DNA of 49,021 nt from JAVBQJ01 sp031549115 (lineage in GTDB: Bacteria > Verrucomicrobiota > Lentisphaeria > Victivallales > Victivallaceae). This document shows positions 32,737 through 41,336 of this stretch, piece after piece. Positions within the stretch are counted from its first letter, which is position 1. Each line of letters starts with the position of its first letter. Location of the stretch: assembly GCA_031549115.1 (NCBI GenBank), contig JAVBQJ010000093.1, positions 1 to 49,021 of the forward strand, given 5' to 3'. A program made the translations under genes and the position numbers. The notes beneath the pieces were generated by a model that saw nothing but the letters and a program-made list of their open reading frames with translations, did no database searches and had not been told where the DNA came from.

Positions 32737-34788
32737 ATGAAAATGCGAGTTTTTTCCGGCGTGTTGTGGGGAGGCGTTCTGTTGTTGAGCGCCGGTACCA
32801 TTCCGGCGACGGCATGTGAAGAGCCGGCAACGCCCGTGCCTCCGGCGATCGATACTGTGATGTTCGATCTCGGCGGCAACGACCCCATCGAAGGCTTCAA
32901 CCGCTCGATGTTCGAAGTCAACAATGTCTTCCTGCGCTGGGTCTACCGTCCGGTCGGCATCTTCTACGGCAGCATCATGCCGCGCGAAGGCGTGAACATG
33001 GTCAACCGCTTCGCCGACAATGTCGGTTTCCCGCCGCGGATGCTCAGTTGTTTCTGCCAGGCGAAGTGGGAAGCGGGCGGCATCGAATTTCTGCGTTTTC
33101 TCACCAATACCACCGTGGGCATCGGCGGGCTTTTCGACCCGGCGACCCCCTGGTTCGGATTGGAACGGCAGGATGAGGATTTCGGGCAGGCTTTCGCCAG
33201 CTGGGGTATCGGCCCCGGATGCGCGTTGATCCTCCCCGGCAGCGGCGCCGGCAACGTCCGCGACACCACCGGACTGATTTTCGATTACGCGCTGGACCCC
33301 AAAACCTATTTCTACGGCGCGCAGGCGACCACCATGCTGCATGCCGGACTCGATCCGTATCCGATTTATGAGAAACTGCGCTGGGCCAGCCGCGACTCGT
33401 ACTGGACCAGCCGTCAATTGCGCCTGCTGCTGCGCGAAAAGCAGTTGACCGACTGGAAACCGGCAGTGGCGTTCGCCGCGTTCGCCGAGGTGCAAGCCGA
33501 AACACCGGTACCGGCGCCGCAGCCGGCCCCCTCCCCCGAGGAGCAGCAAAGGCTGACGGCACTGGATCACGCGGTATGGCAAAGCCCGGTCATCGATACC
33601 TTGAAGGTGCAGTGGTTCCGCCCCGATGCCTGGAAGGAGAGCATGTGGGTCAACATTTCGCCGTGGAACACCGATTTCGACAATCTCGCCTGGATCCGCG
33701 AGGTTCAAGTGCTTGCCGGGACGGACTGCGATCCGATGCCGTACCGCTATTGGGCGCCGAAAGAAAAAAATCCGAAAGCGCCGCTCGCGGTTATCCTGCC
33801 GGGCCTGGGAGGCCATTGCACCGGCGGTATGGCAGTGCCGTTGGCGGAGTTGTTCTATCAGCACGGTTATGCGGTCGTGGCGTTGTCCAGCAGCTTCAAC
33901 TGGGAATTCGCCGCCACCGCGCTCCCCGGCGGCATCCCCGGCTGCACCCCGGTCGACGCCGAAGCCACCCGCGAAGCGATCGCCTGCGTCCTCCGCGATC
34001 TGGCCGACGACGCCAAACTCGAACCGGAAAGCCTGACCCTGGCGGGTTATTCGCAGGGCGCGCTGCACACGTTGTATATCGCCCAGCAGGAGGCGGCGGA
34101 CGGCGACAAACTCGAAATCGAGCGCTATATCGCCATCAATCCGCCGGTGGAGATGTATTACGGCCTCCAGACGCTGGACGGCTTCTATCAGGCCGGGGCC
34201 GCGTGGAGTCGGGAGGAAGCCGTCAAACGCATCGTCAACGCCGCCGGCGTCTATCTGATGGCCGGCGAAATGCCGGTCACCGAAGAATCGCTGCTGCCGA
34301 TCGACGAGGGCAGCGCCCGCTTCCTCGTCGGCTTCAGCTACCGGATGACGCTGACCGAGCTGCTGGCCTCGATCCACAAACGCGGCGCGCTGCCCGCGAT
34401 TGCGACGCCTTACCATTGGAGCGACCAGACGGCGCTGTACCGCGAAATCATACCGCACGACTATGCGTGGTATGTCAGCGAGGTGCTGCTGCCCTATTAC
34501 TCCGCGCGCTGGAAGCGGCCGGTCACGCTGGAGGAGCTGAACCGGCTTTCCGGCCTGCAAGCCGTCGGCGCCGAACTCGCATCCAACGACAAGGTGTTCG
34601 TATTGACCAATTGGGATGATTTCCTGCTCACCGCCGAAGACCGCGACTATCTGCGTACAACCTTCGGCGACCGCCTGACCATGTTCAACCACGGCGGCCA
34701 CCTGGGTAGTCTCTATCATCCCGTCTTCCGCAAGGCCCTGGCGGACTTGATTATCACCGAAGCACCGGAGCAGCCTCCAACGCCTTGA
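32737..34788 (+). CDS. MlaA-type lipoprotein fused to an alpha/beta hydrolase
   Basis: 683 residues in one frame. The signal sequence (1-26) ends ATAC, with C27 as possible lipidation site, though the lipobox is weak. Residues about 45-240 match MlaA: DPIEGFNRSMFEVNN, LRWVYRPVG, LTNTTVGIGGLFDPA, EDFGQAFASWGIG and LILPGSGAGNVRD. After a Pro-rich linker (about 252-268), residues about 345-670 form an alpha/beta hydrolase: LPGLGGH oxyanion region, nucleophile elbow GYSQG (S439), candidate acid D627 (NWDDF) and H655 (NHGGHLG). MlaA removes mislocalised phospholipids from the outer-membrane outer leaflet; a fused lipase or esterase could process them, which is inference. AGGAGGGG precedes the ATG. 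Its 3' end overlaps the convergent gene by 35 nt. Confidence 0.85.
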   Translation: MKMRVFSGVLWGGVLLLSAGTIPATACEEPATPVPPAIDTVMFDLGGNDPIEGFNRSMFEVNNVFLRWVYRPVGIFYGSIMPREGVNMVNRFADNVGFPPRMLSCFCQAKWEAGGIEFLRFLTNTTVGIGGLFDPATPWFGLERQDEDFGQAFASWGIGPGCALILPGSGAGNVRDTTGLIFDYALDPKTYFYGAQATTMLHAGLDPYPIYEKLRWASRDSYWTSRQLRLLLREKQLTDWKPAVAFAAFAEVQAETPVPAPQPAPSPEEQQRLTALDHAVWQSPVIDTLKVQWFRPDAWKESMWVNISPWNTDFDNLAWIREVQVLAGTDCDPMPYRYWAPKEKNPKAPLAVILPGLGGHCTGGMAVPLAELFYQHGYAVVALSSSFNWEFAATALPGGIPGCTPVDAEATREAIACVLRDLADDAKLEPESLTLAGYSQGALHTLYIAQQEAADGDKLEIERYIAINPPVEMYYGLQTLDGFYQAGAAWSREEAVKRIVNAAGVYLMAGEMPVTEESLLPIDEGSARFLVGFSYRMTLTELLASIHKRGALPAIATPYHWSDQTALYREIIPHDYAWYVSEVLLPYYSARWKRPVTLEELNRLSGLQAVGAELASNDKVFVLTNWDDFLLTAEDRDYLRTTFGDRLTMFNHGGHLGSLYHPVFRKALADLIITEAPEQPPTP

Positions 34789-36892
34789 TCCGGATTTCCG
34801 CCGCCGCTTTCCCGGTGACGGAATAAACCGTCGCGGACGAGGGCAGAGCAACCGTGCCGAGCTCATACCAGCGGCTGCCCGGCAGCAGTTGCCGGCCGGA
34901 AAAGCCGCATTGCAGCAGTTCTTTGCCCGTCGCGTTGTCGTATACGCCGACGGTGAAAGCACGCGCTTCCGGGTCCGGTCCCGGAAGCACCTCCGCCAGC
35001 AACCGCAGCCGGTATGCCGTATCCGGCTCCACCGGCAGTGCGGCACAGGGCAATTGCCACGCCCAATTGGCGTCGTCACCATTCTGAATGACCGTATCGC
35101 CCTCCAGCCGGGCGCCGAAAAGGAGCCCGTTTCCGGCAGGAACGACAATGGCTCCGGCAGTGGCATCCGCAATGGAAAGCGGCGGCAGATCCAGTTTCGC
35201 CCGTTGCGCGTTCAGGAACTCCGCCATGCTTTTTCCTTCGCCATAGCACCGGACGTCTTCACGTTGCGCAATCGCCTCGATGCGGTCGAGAGTCTTTTCC
35301 ATAAGACCGGGCTCATAGCCGGAACCGGCCCGGTAACGCTTCGCCCCCTCCCGTTCCAACTGCAGCAACAACAACGGCAGCTCCTCCAATTCCAGCCGCC
35401 GCCGCAAGCGCGCATCATCCCCGGCAGCCGCATATGCTTGCGTGAAGCAGTGTTTTCCCAGTGCTTCCAACTCGTCCCAATGCCCGGAAGCGGCCTCGTA
35501 TTCCATCTCCAATTCATACAGCTTCAGGAAAAACGGCCGCAACGACGGCGCCGCGACCCCGAATACGCCGGCCAGATAATCGTCGATCAGCGGCAGCAGC
35601 TCCAGGTCCGGGTTCCACAACAATTTCGCCTCCACCCAGTTGCGCAGCCCCTGCCGGTCGCCGCCACGGCCCGGATACGAGCCCTGAATCATCACGCCGG
35701 TCACACCATGGTCCCGGTAATAACGTAAGTTTTCCGCCACACCGGCGAGAGATGTTTCGTATTGAAAGAAGTTGGGAAAAAAGACCTGATAGTCCCAGAT
35801 ATGCACCTCCGGAGCCGCCGCTGCCCACCCCTTCAACACGGCAGGAAAGTTCGCCTGCCGCTCCACCGGCAGATTCATCCGGCGCCCGCCGAGGAACGCG
35901 ACCCACGCCACCGTATTCGCCTCCATCCGCATCTGCCGCGGCGGCTGGAAGCTGAAATAATAGGCCAGAAACGAAACCTTGACCCGCGGGAACTCCACCG
36001 CCGCCGCCCGCGCCACCTGATTGACCAATTCGAAGAATGCCGCCCCCGGCGCTCCTTCCCGCTCCGCCGCCAGGCGGCAATCCGGGCACCGGCACGCTTC
36101 CAGGTTGTCATTCCACGATACATTGATGATATTGACCTGCGGATTGGCCCGCAGCGCCTCCAGCACTCCGGCCGCCGCATGTTTCCGCACCTCCGGATGG
36201 GACGGACACGGCTGTTCAGCGGAACGCGTTCCCGCCTCCGTCATCATGAATGTCTCCGGATATTGCGCAAAGAGCCCGGCCGGATGAAAATATTGTACCG
36301 TATGCGACATCCACCACTCCGGCGACAACGGATAACGCAGGTATTCCCCCAACGCTTCCGGGGCGGCAATCCACGGCGTACTGACCCGGTTGGCCAACGT
36401 CCACGCCGGATCCAGCGGCGCAAAGCAATTCGGATCGCGCATGGCCGGAAATGCCGGCGCCTCCGTCCGCTCCCGCACCTCGACAGCCGCGGCGGCGAAT
36501 TCCGGAATCACCGTCCAGTCCGGCTCGTACCACCGGCACCCGAAATCATCCTCCAGCAACGCATAAACCCCATACACCGGCCCGAACTGCGCGCCTCCGG
36601 CAATCTCCAGATCATTTCCCGCGAACGAGATCCGATACGCGTCGGGCGCCAGCGACCTATCGCGGACCAGCCGGACGCTGCTCCCCTCCCCCGCGGCCTC
36701 CTTGACCGGAATCGCCCGACCGCACTGCCGCGAAAGGTAATGCGCCAGCTCCCGTCCGGCGAAAACCAGGCCGGCATCGCCGCCGTCGGCGACGACAATG
36801 CCCTCCAGGGACGCCGGTTGCCAGGGTTGCGCCGCTGCCGTGAAAACGACCGGCAGCATGACCGCGATCAACGGAAGGAGGTATTTCACCAT
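34754..36892 (-). CDS. exported DUF4838 protein (glycoside-hydrolase-like)
   Basis: 712 residues from the ATG at 36892 (MVKYLLPLIAVMLPVVFTAAA), a signal peptide start; a longer frame upstream is the pseudopilin gene read in another phase. The N-terminal part (about 25-130) resembles the domain preceding alpha-glucuronidase-type barrels (GRELAHYLSRQCGRAIPV). The central DUF4838 region includes IINVSWNDN, FLAYYFSFQPPRQ, HIWDYQVFFPNFFQYETSL, and GVTGVMIQGSYPG. The last 200 residues look like a beta-rich carbohydrate-binding module. Activity is unproven; DUF4838 proteins are found with polysaccharide-degradation genes. The start lies 2 nt after the pseudopilin stop, so coupling is likely. Confidence 0.8.
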   Translation of the reverse strand: MVKYLLPLIAVMLPVVFTAAAQPWQPASLEGIVVADGGDAGLVFAGRELAHYLSRQCGRAIPVKEAAGEGSSVRLVRDRSLAPDAYRISFAGNDLEIAGGAQFGPVYGVYALLEDDFGCRWYEPDWTVIPEFAAAAVEVRERTEAPAFPAMRDPNCFAPLDPAWTLANRVSTPWIAAPEALGEYLRYPLSPEWWMSHTVQYFHPAGLFAQYPETFMMTEAGTRSAEQPCPSHPEVRKHAAAGVLEALRANPQVNIINVSWNDNLEACRCPDCRLAAEREGAPGAAFFELVNQVARAAAVEFPRVKVSFLAYYFSFQPPRQMRMEANTVAWVAFLGGRRMNLPVERQANFPAVLKGWAAAAPEVHIWDYQVFFPNFFQYETSLAGVAENLRYYRDHGVTGVMIQGSYPGRGGDRQGLRNWVEAKLLWNPDLELLPLIDDYLAGVFGVAAPSLRPFFLKLYELEMEYEAASGHWDELEALGKHCFTQAYAAAGDDARLRRRLELEELPLLLLQLEREGAKRYRAGSGYEPGLMEKTLDRIEAIAQREDVRCYGEGKSMAEFLNAQRAKLDLPPLSIADATAGAIVVPAGNGLLFGARLEGDTVIQNGDDANWAWQLPCAALPVEPDTAYRLRLLAEVLPGPDPEARAFTVGVYDNATGKELLQCGFSGRQLLPGSRWYELGTVALPSSATVYSVTGKAAAEIRIKALEAAPVLR

Positions 36893-36894
36893 GA

Positions 36895-37587
36895 TCACAT
36901 CCCGTACGTACAGGACATGAACTCCGTGTCCGTGAGCGCCCGGGCGTGACCGTCGAGCATCAGGACATTCATCCGGCCGGAATGCCGGATATCGGCGGCG
37001 CACCAGCCGCCTTTGATGTTGTCGTGGCGGTACGGCGTATTTCCCCACGCCGGCATGCCGTCGATGATATGATTGACATGGCCGGTCTGCCAGTCGCGCG
37101 AAGCGGATTCGCCGACGTAGATCCGGTTGCTGCTCTTGAGGTTGGACAGTTTGACCGCTCCGGCGGCGTATTCCGCGTCTTTCCCGGTGTCCCCCTGCGG
37201 GTAGCGCATGTTCAACCCGTAATGCTGGGTACCGCAGCCGTTCAACCACGGCGTGGATTCGGTCGGGCACTGCAATAGTTTTTCCGCCGGAATCCTGTAG
37301 ATTTCCCCATCCAGATAGCCGTCGAGCGCCCGGTAATACCAGGAATACCGCACCGCGGTCACCGCGGTCTCCGTCGCCGCGTCGTCACTGCCGAAAAGAG
37401 CATAATCATCGTAGTCGTTGCTGTACATCATCGCCGCCAGTCCGATCTGCTTCAAGTTATTGAGACACTTGGTGCTCTGCGCCGCCGCCCGCGCTTTCGA
37501 CAGCGCCGGCAGCAACATGCTGGTCAAAATCGCAATAATCGCTATCACAACCAACAACTCAATCAGCGTAAAAATTGTCCTTCTCAT
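36895..37587 (-). CDS. type II secretion pseudopilin-like protein with H-X9-DG motif
   Basis: 230 residues with prepilin leader MRRTI and FTLIELLVVIAIIAIL, then SMLLPALSKARAAA, nearly identical at the N-terminus to the protein at 8357-8992. The C-terminus has HSGRMNVLMLDGH, again exactly H-X9-DG. The middle region differs strongly between the two, as expected if the globular domain is specific to each locus. It is encoded between the WbsX-like gene (29-nt gap) and the DUF4838 gene (2-nt gap). It probably anchors in the inner membrane or a pseudopilus after leader cleavage. Confidence 0.92.
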   Translation of the reverse strand: MRRTIFTLIELLVVIAIIAILTSMLLPALSKARAAAQSTKCLNNLKQIGLAAMMYSNDYDDYALFGSDDAATETAVTAVRYSWYYRALDGYLDGEIYRIPAEKLLQCPTESTPWLNGCGTQHYGLNMRYPQGDTGKDAEYAAGAVKLSNLKSSNRIYVGESASRDWQTGHVNHIIDGMPAWGNTPYRHDNIKGGWCAADIRHSGRMNVLMLDGHARALTDTEFMSCTYGM

Positions 37588-37616
37588 GGCTCGTCCCTTT
37601 CATTTTAACGGTTTCT

Positions 37617-38747
37617 TTATCGTTCCGCGCGCGGCAACGCCCGATGTAGTTGCCGCAGATACTGCCATTCATGCAGGGTATCCGGTTCCAGATAGCTGCC
37701 TTCGGTCCACTCGTTCCACGCATTCACCGTGACGATACGGTGCTCCGGCTCATTCGCCTGTGCCCGCCGCACCGCGTCGCCGACCGCATCGCCGAACTCC
37801 TCCGGCGACCCGTACATCACCGGGCAGTACGGATAATTCCCCGGCCGGTAAGAAAACTCCGGCGCCGTACGCGGCGACGAATCCCACCCGACCGTGACGT
37901 TCGGGAAAAACGGCACCGGCACCTGGCGCATCAGTTCCCGTTCAAAGCCGTCGATGAAGCCGGCCATCTCCCGGTAGGAGCTCTCCGGATACTCCGGCAA
38001 ACCCCGGTGATGCAGCCAGATGTAGCTGGTCAGACTGTCGAATGGAATCTTTCGCAATAACTCCGGGGTGCGGCGGATGGTTTCTTCGCCGGGCAGAATA
38101 CCGGCTTCGGATACGATCAATGTCAAATGCAGGCCGGGAAATCCCGCCCGCCGGGTTTTCTCGCGGAACCCGTCCAGTGCCTCGCGCACCGCCGCCACCC
38201 CGCCGAGTCCATGGATCAGTTTGGCCACTTCGTAGATGCAGAACCACGGACAGCCGGCGATTTTCCAGTACCCCGGATCGGAGAAATAACGCTCCACCAC
38301 CAGGTCCGTCAGCCGGTCGAACGCTTCGGCGTCCACCGCGCCCGGGTAGAGCAACTCCGCCTGGCGTTCCGGGGATGCCGGATGGATATTCATCCAATCG
38401 TGATTCGCCCACATCAGCGCGAAACGGAAATCTTCCCGGCGCGGCGCGGCGAGAAACCCCTCGTCCAGCGCCCGATGCAGGAACGGCCCGTCGTTATAGT
38501 AGTACCAGTCAAATAAAAACCCGTCGATGCCGTACGCGCGCGCCGCGTCGATTTTCCCCTGCATTACCTCGGGATCGGCTTCGTCGGCATAGCCTTCCAA
38601 AGGCACCCGCGGCTGCCGGTGCCCCGGCCAGCGCGGCACCGCCCGGCGCATCAGCTCCCACTCCGTCCACCCCTCGCCGTGCACTTCACGGTTCCGGGCG
38701 TCCGTATGGTAATTCGGAAAGTAATAAGCTGCAATCTGTGTCGACAT
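37617..38747 (-). CDS. WbsX/GH99-like glycan-active protein
   Basis: 376 residues from the ATG at 38747 (MSTQIAAYYFPNYHTDARN); the frame is open 26 codons further upstream but those overlap the regulator gene. The start, the phrase GEGWTEWELMRRAVPR, the segment YGIDGFLFDWYYYNDGPFL, LMWANHDW, and the C-terminal NAWNEWTEGSYLEPD are typical of the glycosyltransferase WbsX/GH99-like family. No signal peptide is visible, so it is probably cytoplasmic. By family it may cleave or transfer mannosyl-type linkages; the substrate is not known. It is the second gene of the GntR-headed operon. Confidence 0.85.
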   Translation of the reverse strand: MSTQIAAYYFPNYHTDARNREVHGEGWTEWELMRRAVPRWPGHRQPRVPLEGYADEADPEVMQGKIDAARAYGIDGFLFDWYYYNDGPFLHRALDEGFLAAPRREDFRFALMWANHDWMNIHPASPERQAELLYPGAVDAEAFDRLTDLVVERYFSDPGYWKIAGCPWFCIYEVAKLIHGLGGVAAVREALDGFREKTRRAGFPGLHLTLIVSEAGILPGEETIRRTPELLRKIPFDSLTSYIWLHHRGLPEYPESSYREMAGFIDGFERELMRQVPVPFFPNVTVGWDSSPRTAPEFSYRPGNYPYCPVMYGSPEEFGDAVGDAVRRAQANEPEHRIVTVNAWNEWTEGSYLEPDTLHEWQYLRQLHRALPRAER

Positions 38748-38761
38748 GAGACCACCACCCG

Positions 38762-39781
38762 CTAATGATTGATGACCGGAACCAACGAATCGGCCGCATG
38801 CCGTCCGTCCAGCGCGTCCAGGCAATGACCGATGATATCAAATATATCGAACCCGAACAACTTTGCCGGCCACGCGTTGCGCTCCGGCCCGGGGAAGTTG
38901 GCATGCGCCGCCAGCACCACGTCGCGGTCCGGCTCCAACTGCAATTCCCGCAGGCGTTTCAGCGTCGGCGCCAGGAAAGCGTAATCCGCAATCAGCAGCG
39001 CGTCCACCCGCTCCGCGGTCTCCAGGCTCGCCGCCAGTTGATGGGAAAACCAGCGCAGCGCATGCGGTTCGACCGTCGACACCGCGTGTACATGTTCCGG
39101 GCGCGGATCCAGTCCGTACCTGGCAGCACACGCAGAGAAAAGCTCGACGTATTCATAGGGAAAACGCACATCGCACAGAATCGCCGCCCGGCGGCAGCCG
39201 CGCGATTGGAAATAGGCAAGCGACTGTTCGATCATGCCGCGATAGTCCAGCCAGACCGTGATCGCGCCGGGAACGTTTTCCTCGGTCAGGATCACCACCG
39301 GAATCCCGTTGGCAACGAACGGCTCCACCATCCACGGGCTCGGCATCAACGGGAAGATCACCCCCTTGAAGTGATTGCACTCCGCCTCCCGCGCGATCGC
39401 TTCGAAGTCCTGCCGCACATGCTGCTCGGGATCGATGTAAAAATAGCGGAAATTCTTCCCGAAGCGGCGGTTGAGGTCCGCGCCATGCAATTGCAGCAGC
39501 TGGCTCAACAGGTTCCACTCGGTGATCTGGTCGGCGCGGTGCGGCAGAATGATCGCGATATCATTCACATGCGGCGCCTGCGGATTGACGAAAGTCCCGA
39601 GTTTGCCGCGGGAAATCACAAAACCTTCCGACTCCAGCGTCGCCAGCGCCTTCTGCACCGTGGCCTTGCTGGTGCCGTAATGCAGCGTCAACTCCTCCCG
39701 CGTCGGCAGCCGGCAATCCTCCGGAAACGCCCCCCGGACAATCTCCGAACGCAACTCATCCACGATTTCCCGTGTTATCAT
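38762..39781 (-). CDS. GntR-family regulator with LacI-type sensor domain
   Basis: 339 residues. N-terminal winged helix of the GntR type (ELRSEIVRGAFPEDCRLPTR, then HYGTSKATVQKALATLESEG). The rest is a periplasmic-binding-protein-like sensor (NDIAIILPHRADQI, GVIFPLMPSPWMVEPFVANG, SRGCRRAAILCD, RVDALLIADYAFLAP) as in AraR-type regulators, so a sugar ligand is likely. It is the first gene of the minus-strand operon with the WbsX-like, pseudopilin and DUF4838 genes. A strong promoter overlaps a 12-bp palindrome, so autoregulation is expected. AGGATTGCGCT precedes the ATG. Confidence 0.93.
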   Translation of the reverse strand: MITREIVDELRSEIVRGAFPEDCRLPTREELTLHYGTSKATVQKALATLESEGFVISRGKLGTFVNPQAPHVNDIAIILPHRADQITEWNLLSQLLQLHGADLNRRFGKNFRYFYIDPEQHVRQDFEAIAREAECNHFKGVIFPLMPSPWMVEPFVANGIPVVILTEENVPGAITVWLDYRGMIEQSLAYFQSRGCRRAAILCDVRFPYEYVELFSACAARYGLDPRPEHVHAVSTVEPHALRWFSHQLAASLETAERVDALLIADYAFLAPTLKRLRELQLEPDRDVVLAAHANFPGPERNAWPAKLFGFDIFDIIGHCLDALDGRHAADSLVPVINH

Positions 39782-39796
39782 AGCGCAATCCTATTT

Positions 39797-39853
39797 TGTA
39801 GTACACTTTTTTGTCTTATATACTAGTATAGTAAATTTTTAATAAAAAGTCAA
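39797..39853 (-). promoter_or_regulatory. GntR operon promoter with overlapping palindromes
   Basis: On the minus strand TTGACT (39853-39848), a 17-nt spacer and TATACT (39830-39825). The perfect palindrome TATACTAGTATA (39819-39830) covers the -10, and TGTAGTACA (39797-39805) lies downstream of the start point. Both have the TAC/GTA half-sites common in GntR operators. Confidence 0.75.
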
Positions 39854-39978
39854 GTCCCGGCAGTAAAAAAATGTAAAAAAAACCGGAACAAATTGCATTG
39901 ACACGACACCGGTGCGGCGAACAATTTCCAGTAACATTCTGAAAAATCATCAAAAGCGAATATTTTTCACTTTCACAG

Positions 39979-40007
39979 TTGCCAAAATCAAAAATCGCAT
40001 GTATAAT
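39979..40007 (+). promoter_or_regulatory. promoter of the MacA-like gene
   Basis: TTGCCA (39979-39984), a 17-nt spacer and a perfect TATAAT (40002-40007). This fixes the MacA start at 40056, since earlier in-frame starts would lie inside the promoter. The rest of the gap 39854-39978 shows nothing further. Confidence 0.75.
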
Positions 40008-40055
40008 CTAAAGTTACGTTTTAAAAATAACAGTGACCGAAAGGAAAAGGATACC

Positions 40056-41333
40056 ATGCGGAATTGGTGGGTGCTGATTCTGGCTGTGCTTGTGGCGGCC
40101 GGCGGCTGGTGGGGTTGGTACCGGTGGCTCCGGACCGAAGAGCCGATTCTGTTTCGGACGGAAACGGTCAGCGTGGCGGATCTGGCCCGAAGCATCAGCG
40201 CCACCGGAACGGTGGAACCGGAGGAGTTGATCAATGTCGGTGCGCAAGTCGCCGGCCAGATCATTCTCTTCGGTATCGATTGCGACGGCAAAACGGTCGA
40301 CTACGGTTCCCGGGTAAACGCCGGCGATGTGCTTGCCCGGATCGACGACGCACTTTACCAGGCCGACCTCAAACTGGCGCAATCCGCAGTGCATCAGGCA
40401 AGGTCGCAAATTGAAAAAAGCGAAGCCGAGCTGAAGCAACTGAAACTTCAGGCGCAACTGGCCGGCCGCGAGTTCGAACGTGCGGAAAAATTGCAAAAAG
40501 CGCGCTCGATTGCCGAAAATGTTTACGACAACTTCCGCACCGCCTTTGACAGCGCCGACATCGCGGTGGCGATCGGAGAAGCGGCGCTGGAGTTGGCGCG
40601 CGGCAACTACGAACAAACGCTGGCCAATCTCGAACGCGCCAAATACAACGTCGATTACTGTACGATCACCTCGCCGGTGGACGGCGTCATCATCGACCGG
40701 AGGGTGAACGTCGGACAAACGGTGGTATCGAGCATGAGCGCACCGAGTTTGTTTTTGCTGGCCAAGGACTTGCGAAAAATGCAATTGTGGGTTGCGGTCA
40801 ACGAAGCCGACATCGGTATCGTGAAGCCCGGTCTGCCGGTCGAGTTTTCGATCGATGCCTTTCCCGGCGAAAAGTTCATCGGCGAAGTGATGAAGATCCG
40901 GCTCAATGCCGCAATGACCCAGAATGTCGTCACCTATACCGTGGAAATCGCCATCGACAACTCCGACGGCCGGTTGCTGCCGTATATGACCGCAAACGTC
41001 CAATTGCTGCTGGAGCAACGTACCGGAGTGCCGACGCTGAACAACGCGGCACTGCGCTGGCAGCCGCCGGTGGAACTGGTCGAGGTCGGCGACCGGATGA
41101 TTCTGGATATGCCGCCGCCGGGCGCGGGGGAAACCGGCCATATCTGGGTATTGACCGATACCGGCCTGCAGCCGCACCGCATCAAGCTGGGAATGACCGA
41201 CGGAATCCGTACCGAGATCGTCGGAAACGCGCCGGGGCCCGGCGTGGAAATCGTCAACGGCATTCTTTCCAAAGAGGCGGCGCGCAAATCCCGGGTGAGT
41301 CCGTTCCTGCCCCAGGCGCGCAAAAGGATTTGA
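40056..41333 (+). CDS. MacA-like periplasmic adaptor (HlyD/RND family)
   Basis: 425 residues from the ATG at 40056 (AAAAGGATACC upstream). An N-terminal membrane anchor (about 3-20, WWVLILAVLVAAGGWWGWY) is followed by the adaptor start ISATGTVEPEELINVGAQVAGQI in two adjoining segments, typical of MacA. A coiled-coil hairpin spans about 110-205 (many Lys, Glu, Ala and Leu), then a barrel-lipoyl domain (CTITSPVDGVIIDRRVNVG) and a membrane-proximal domain. It bridges an inner-membrane ABC transporter and an outer-membrane channel. It is 3 nt before the permease gene; no TolC-like gene is in the window. Confidence 0.9.
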   Translation: MRNWWVLILAVLVAAGGWWGWYRWLRTEEPILFRTETVSVADLARSISATGTVEPEELINVGAQVAGQIILFGIDCDGKTVDYGSRVNAGDVLARIDDALYQADLKLAQSAVHQARSQIEKSEAELKQLKLQAQLAGREFERAEKLQKARSIAENVYDNFRTAFDSADIAVAIGEAALELARGNYEQTLANLERAKYNVDYCTITSPVDGVIIDRRVNVGQTVVSSMSAPSLFLLAKDLRKMQLWVAVNEADIGIVKPGLPVEFSIDAFPGEKFIGEVMKIRLNAAMTQNVVTYTVEIAIDNSDGRLLPYMTANVQLLLEQRTGVPTLNNAALRWQPPVELVEVGDRMILDMPPPGAGETGHIWVLTDTGLQPHRIKLGMTDGIRTEIVGNAPGPGVEIVNGILSKEAARKSRVSPFLPQARKRI

Positions 41334-41336
41334 CGC

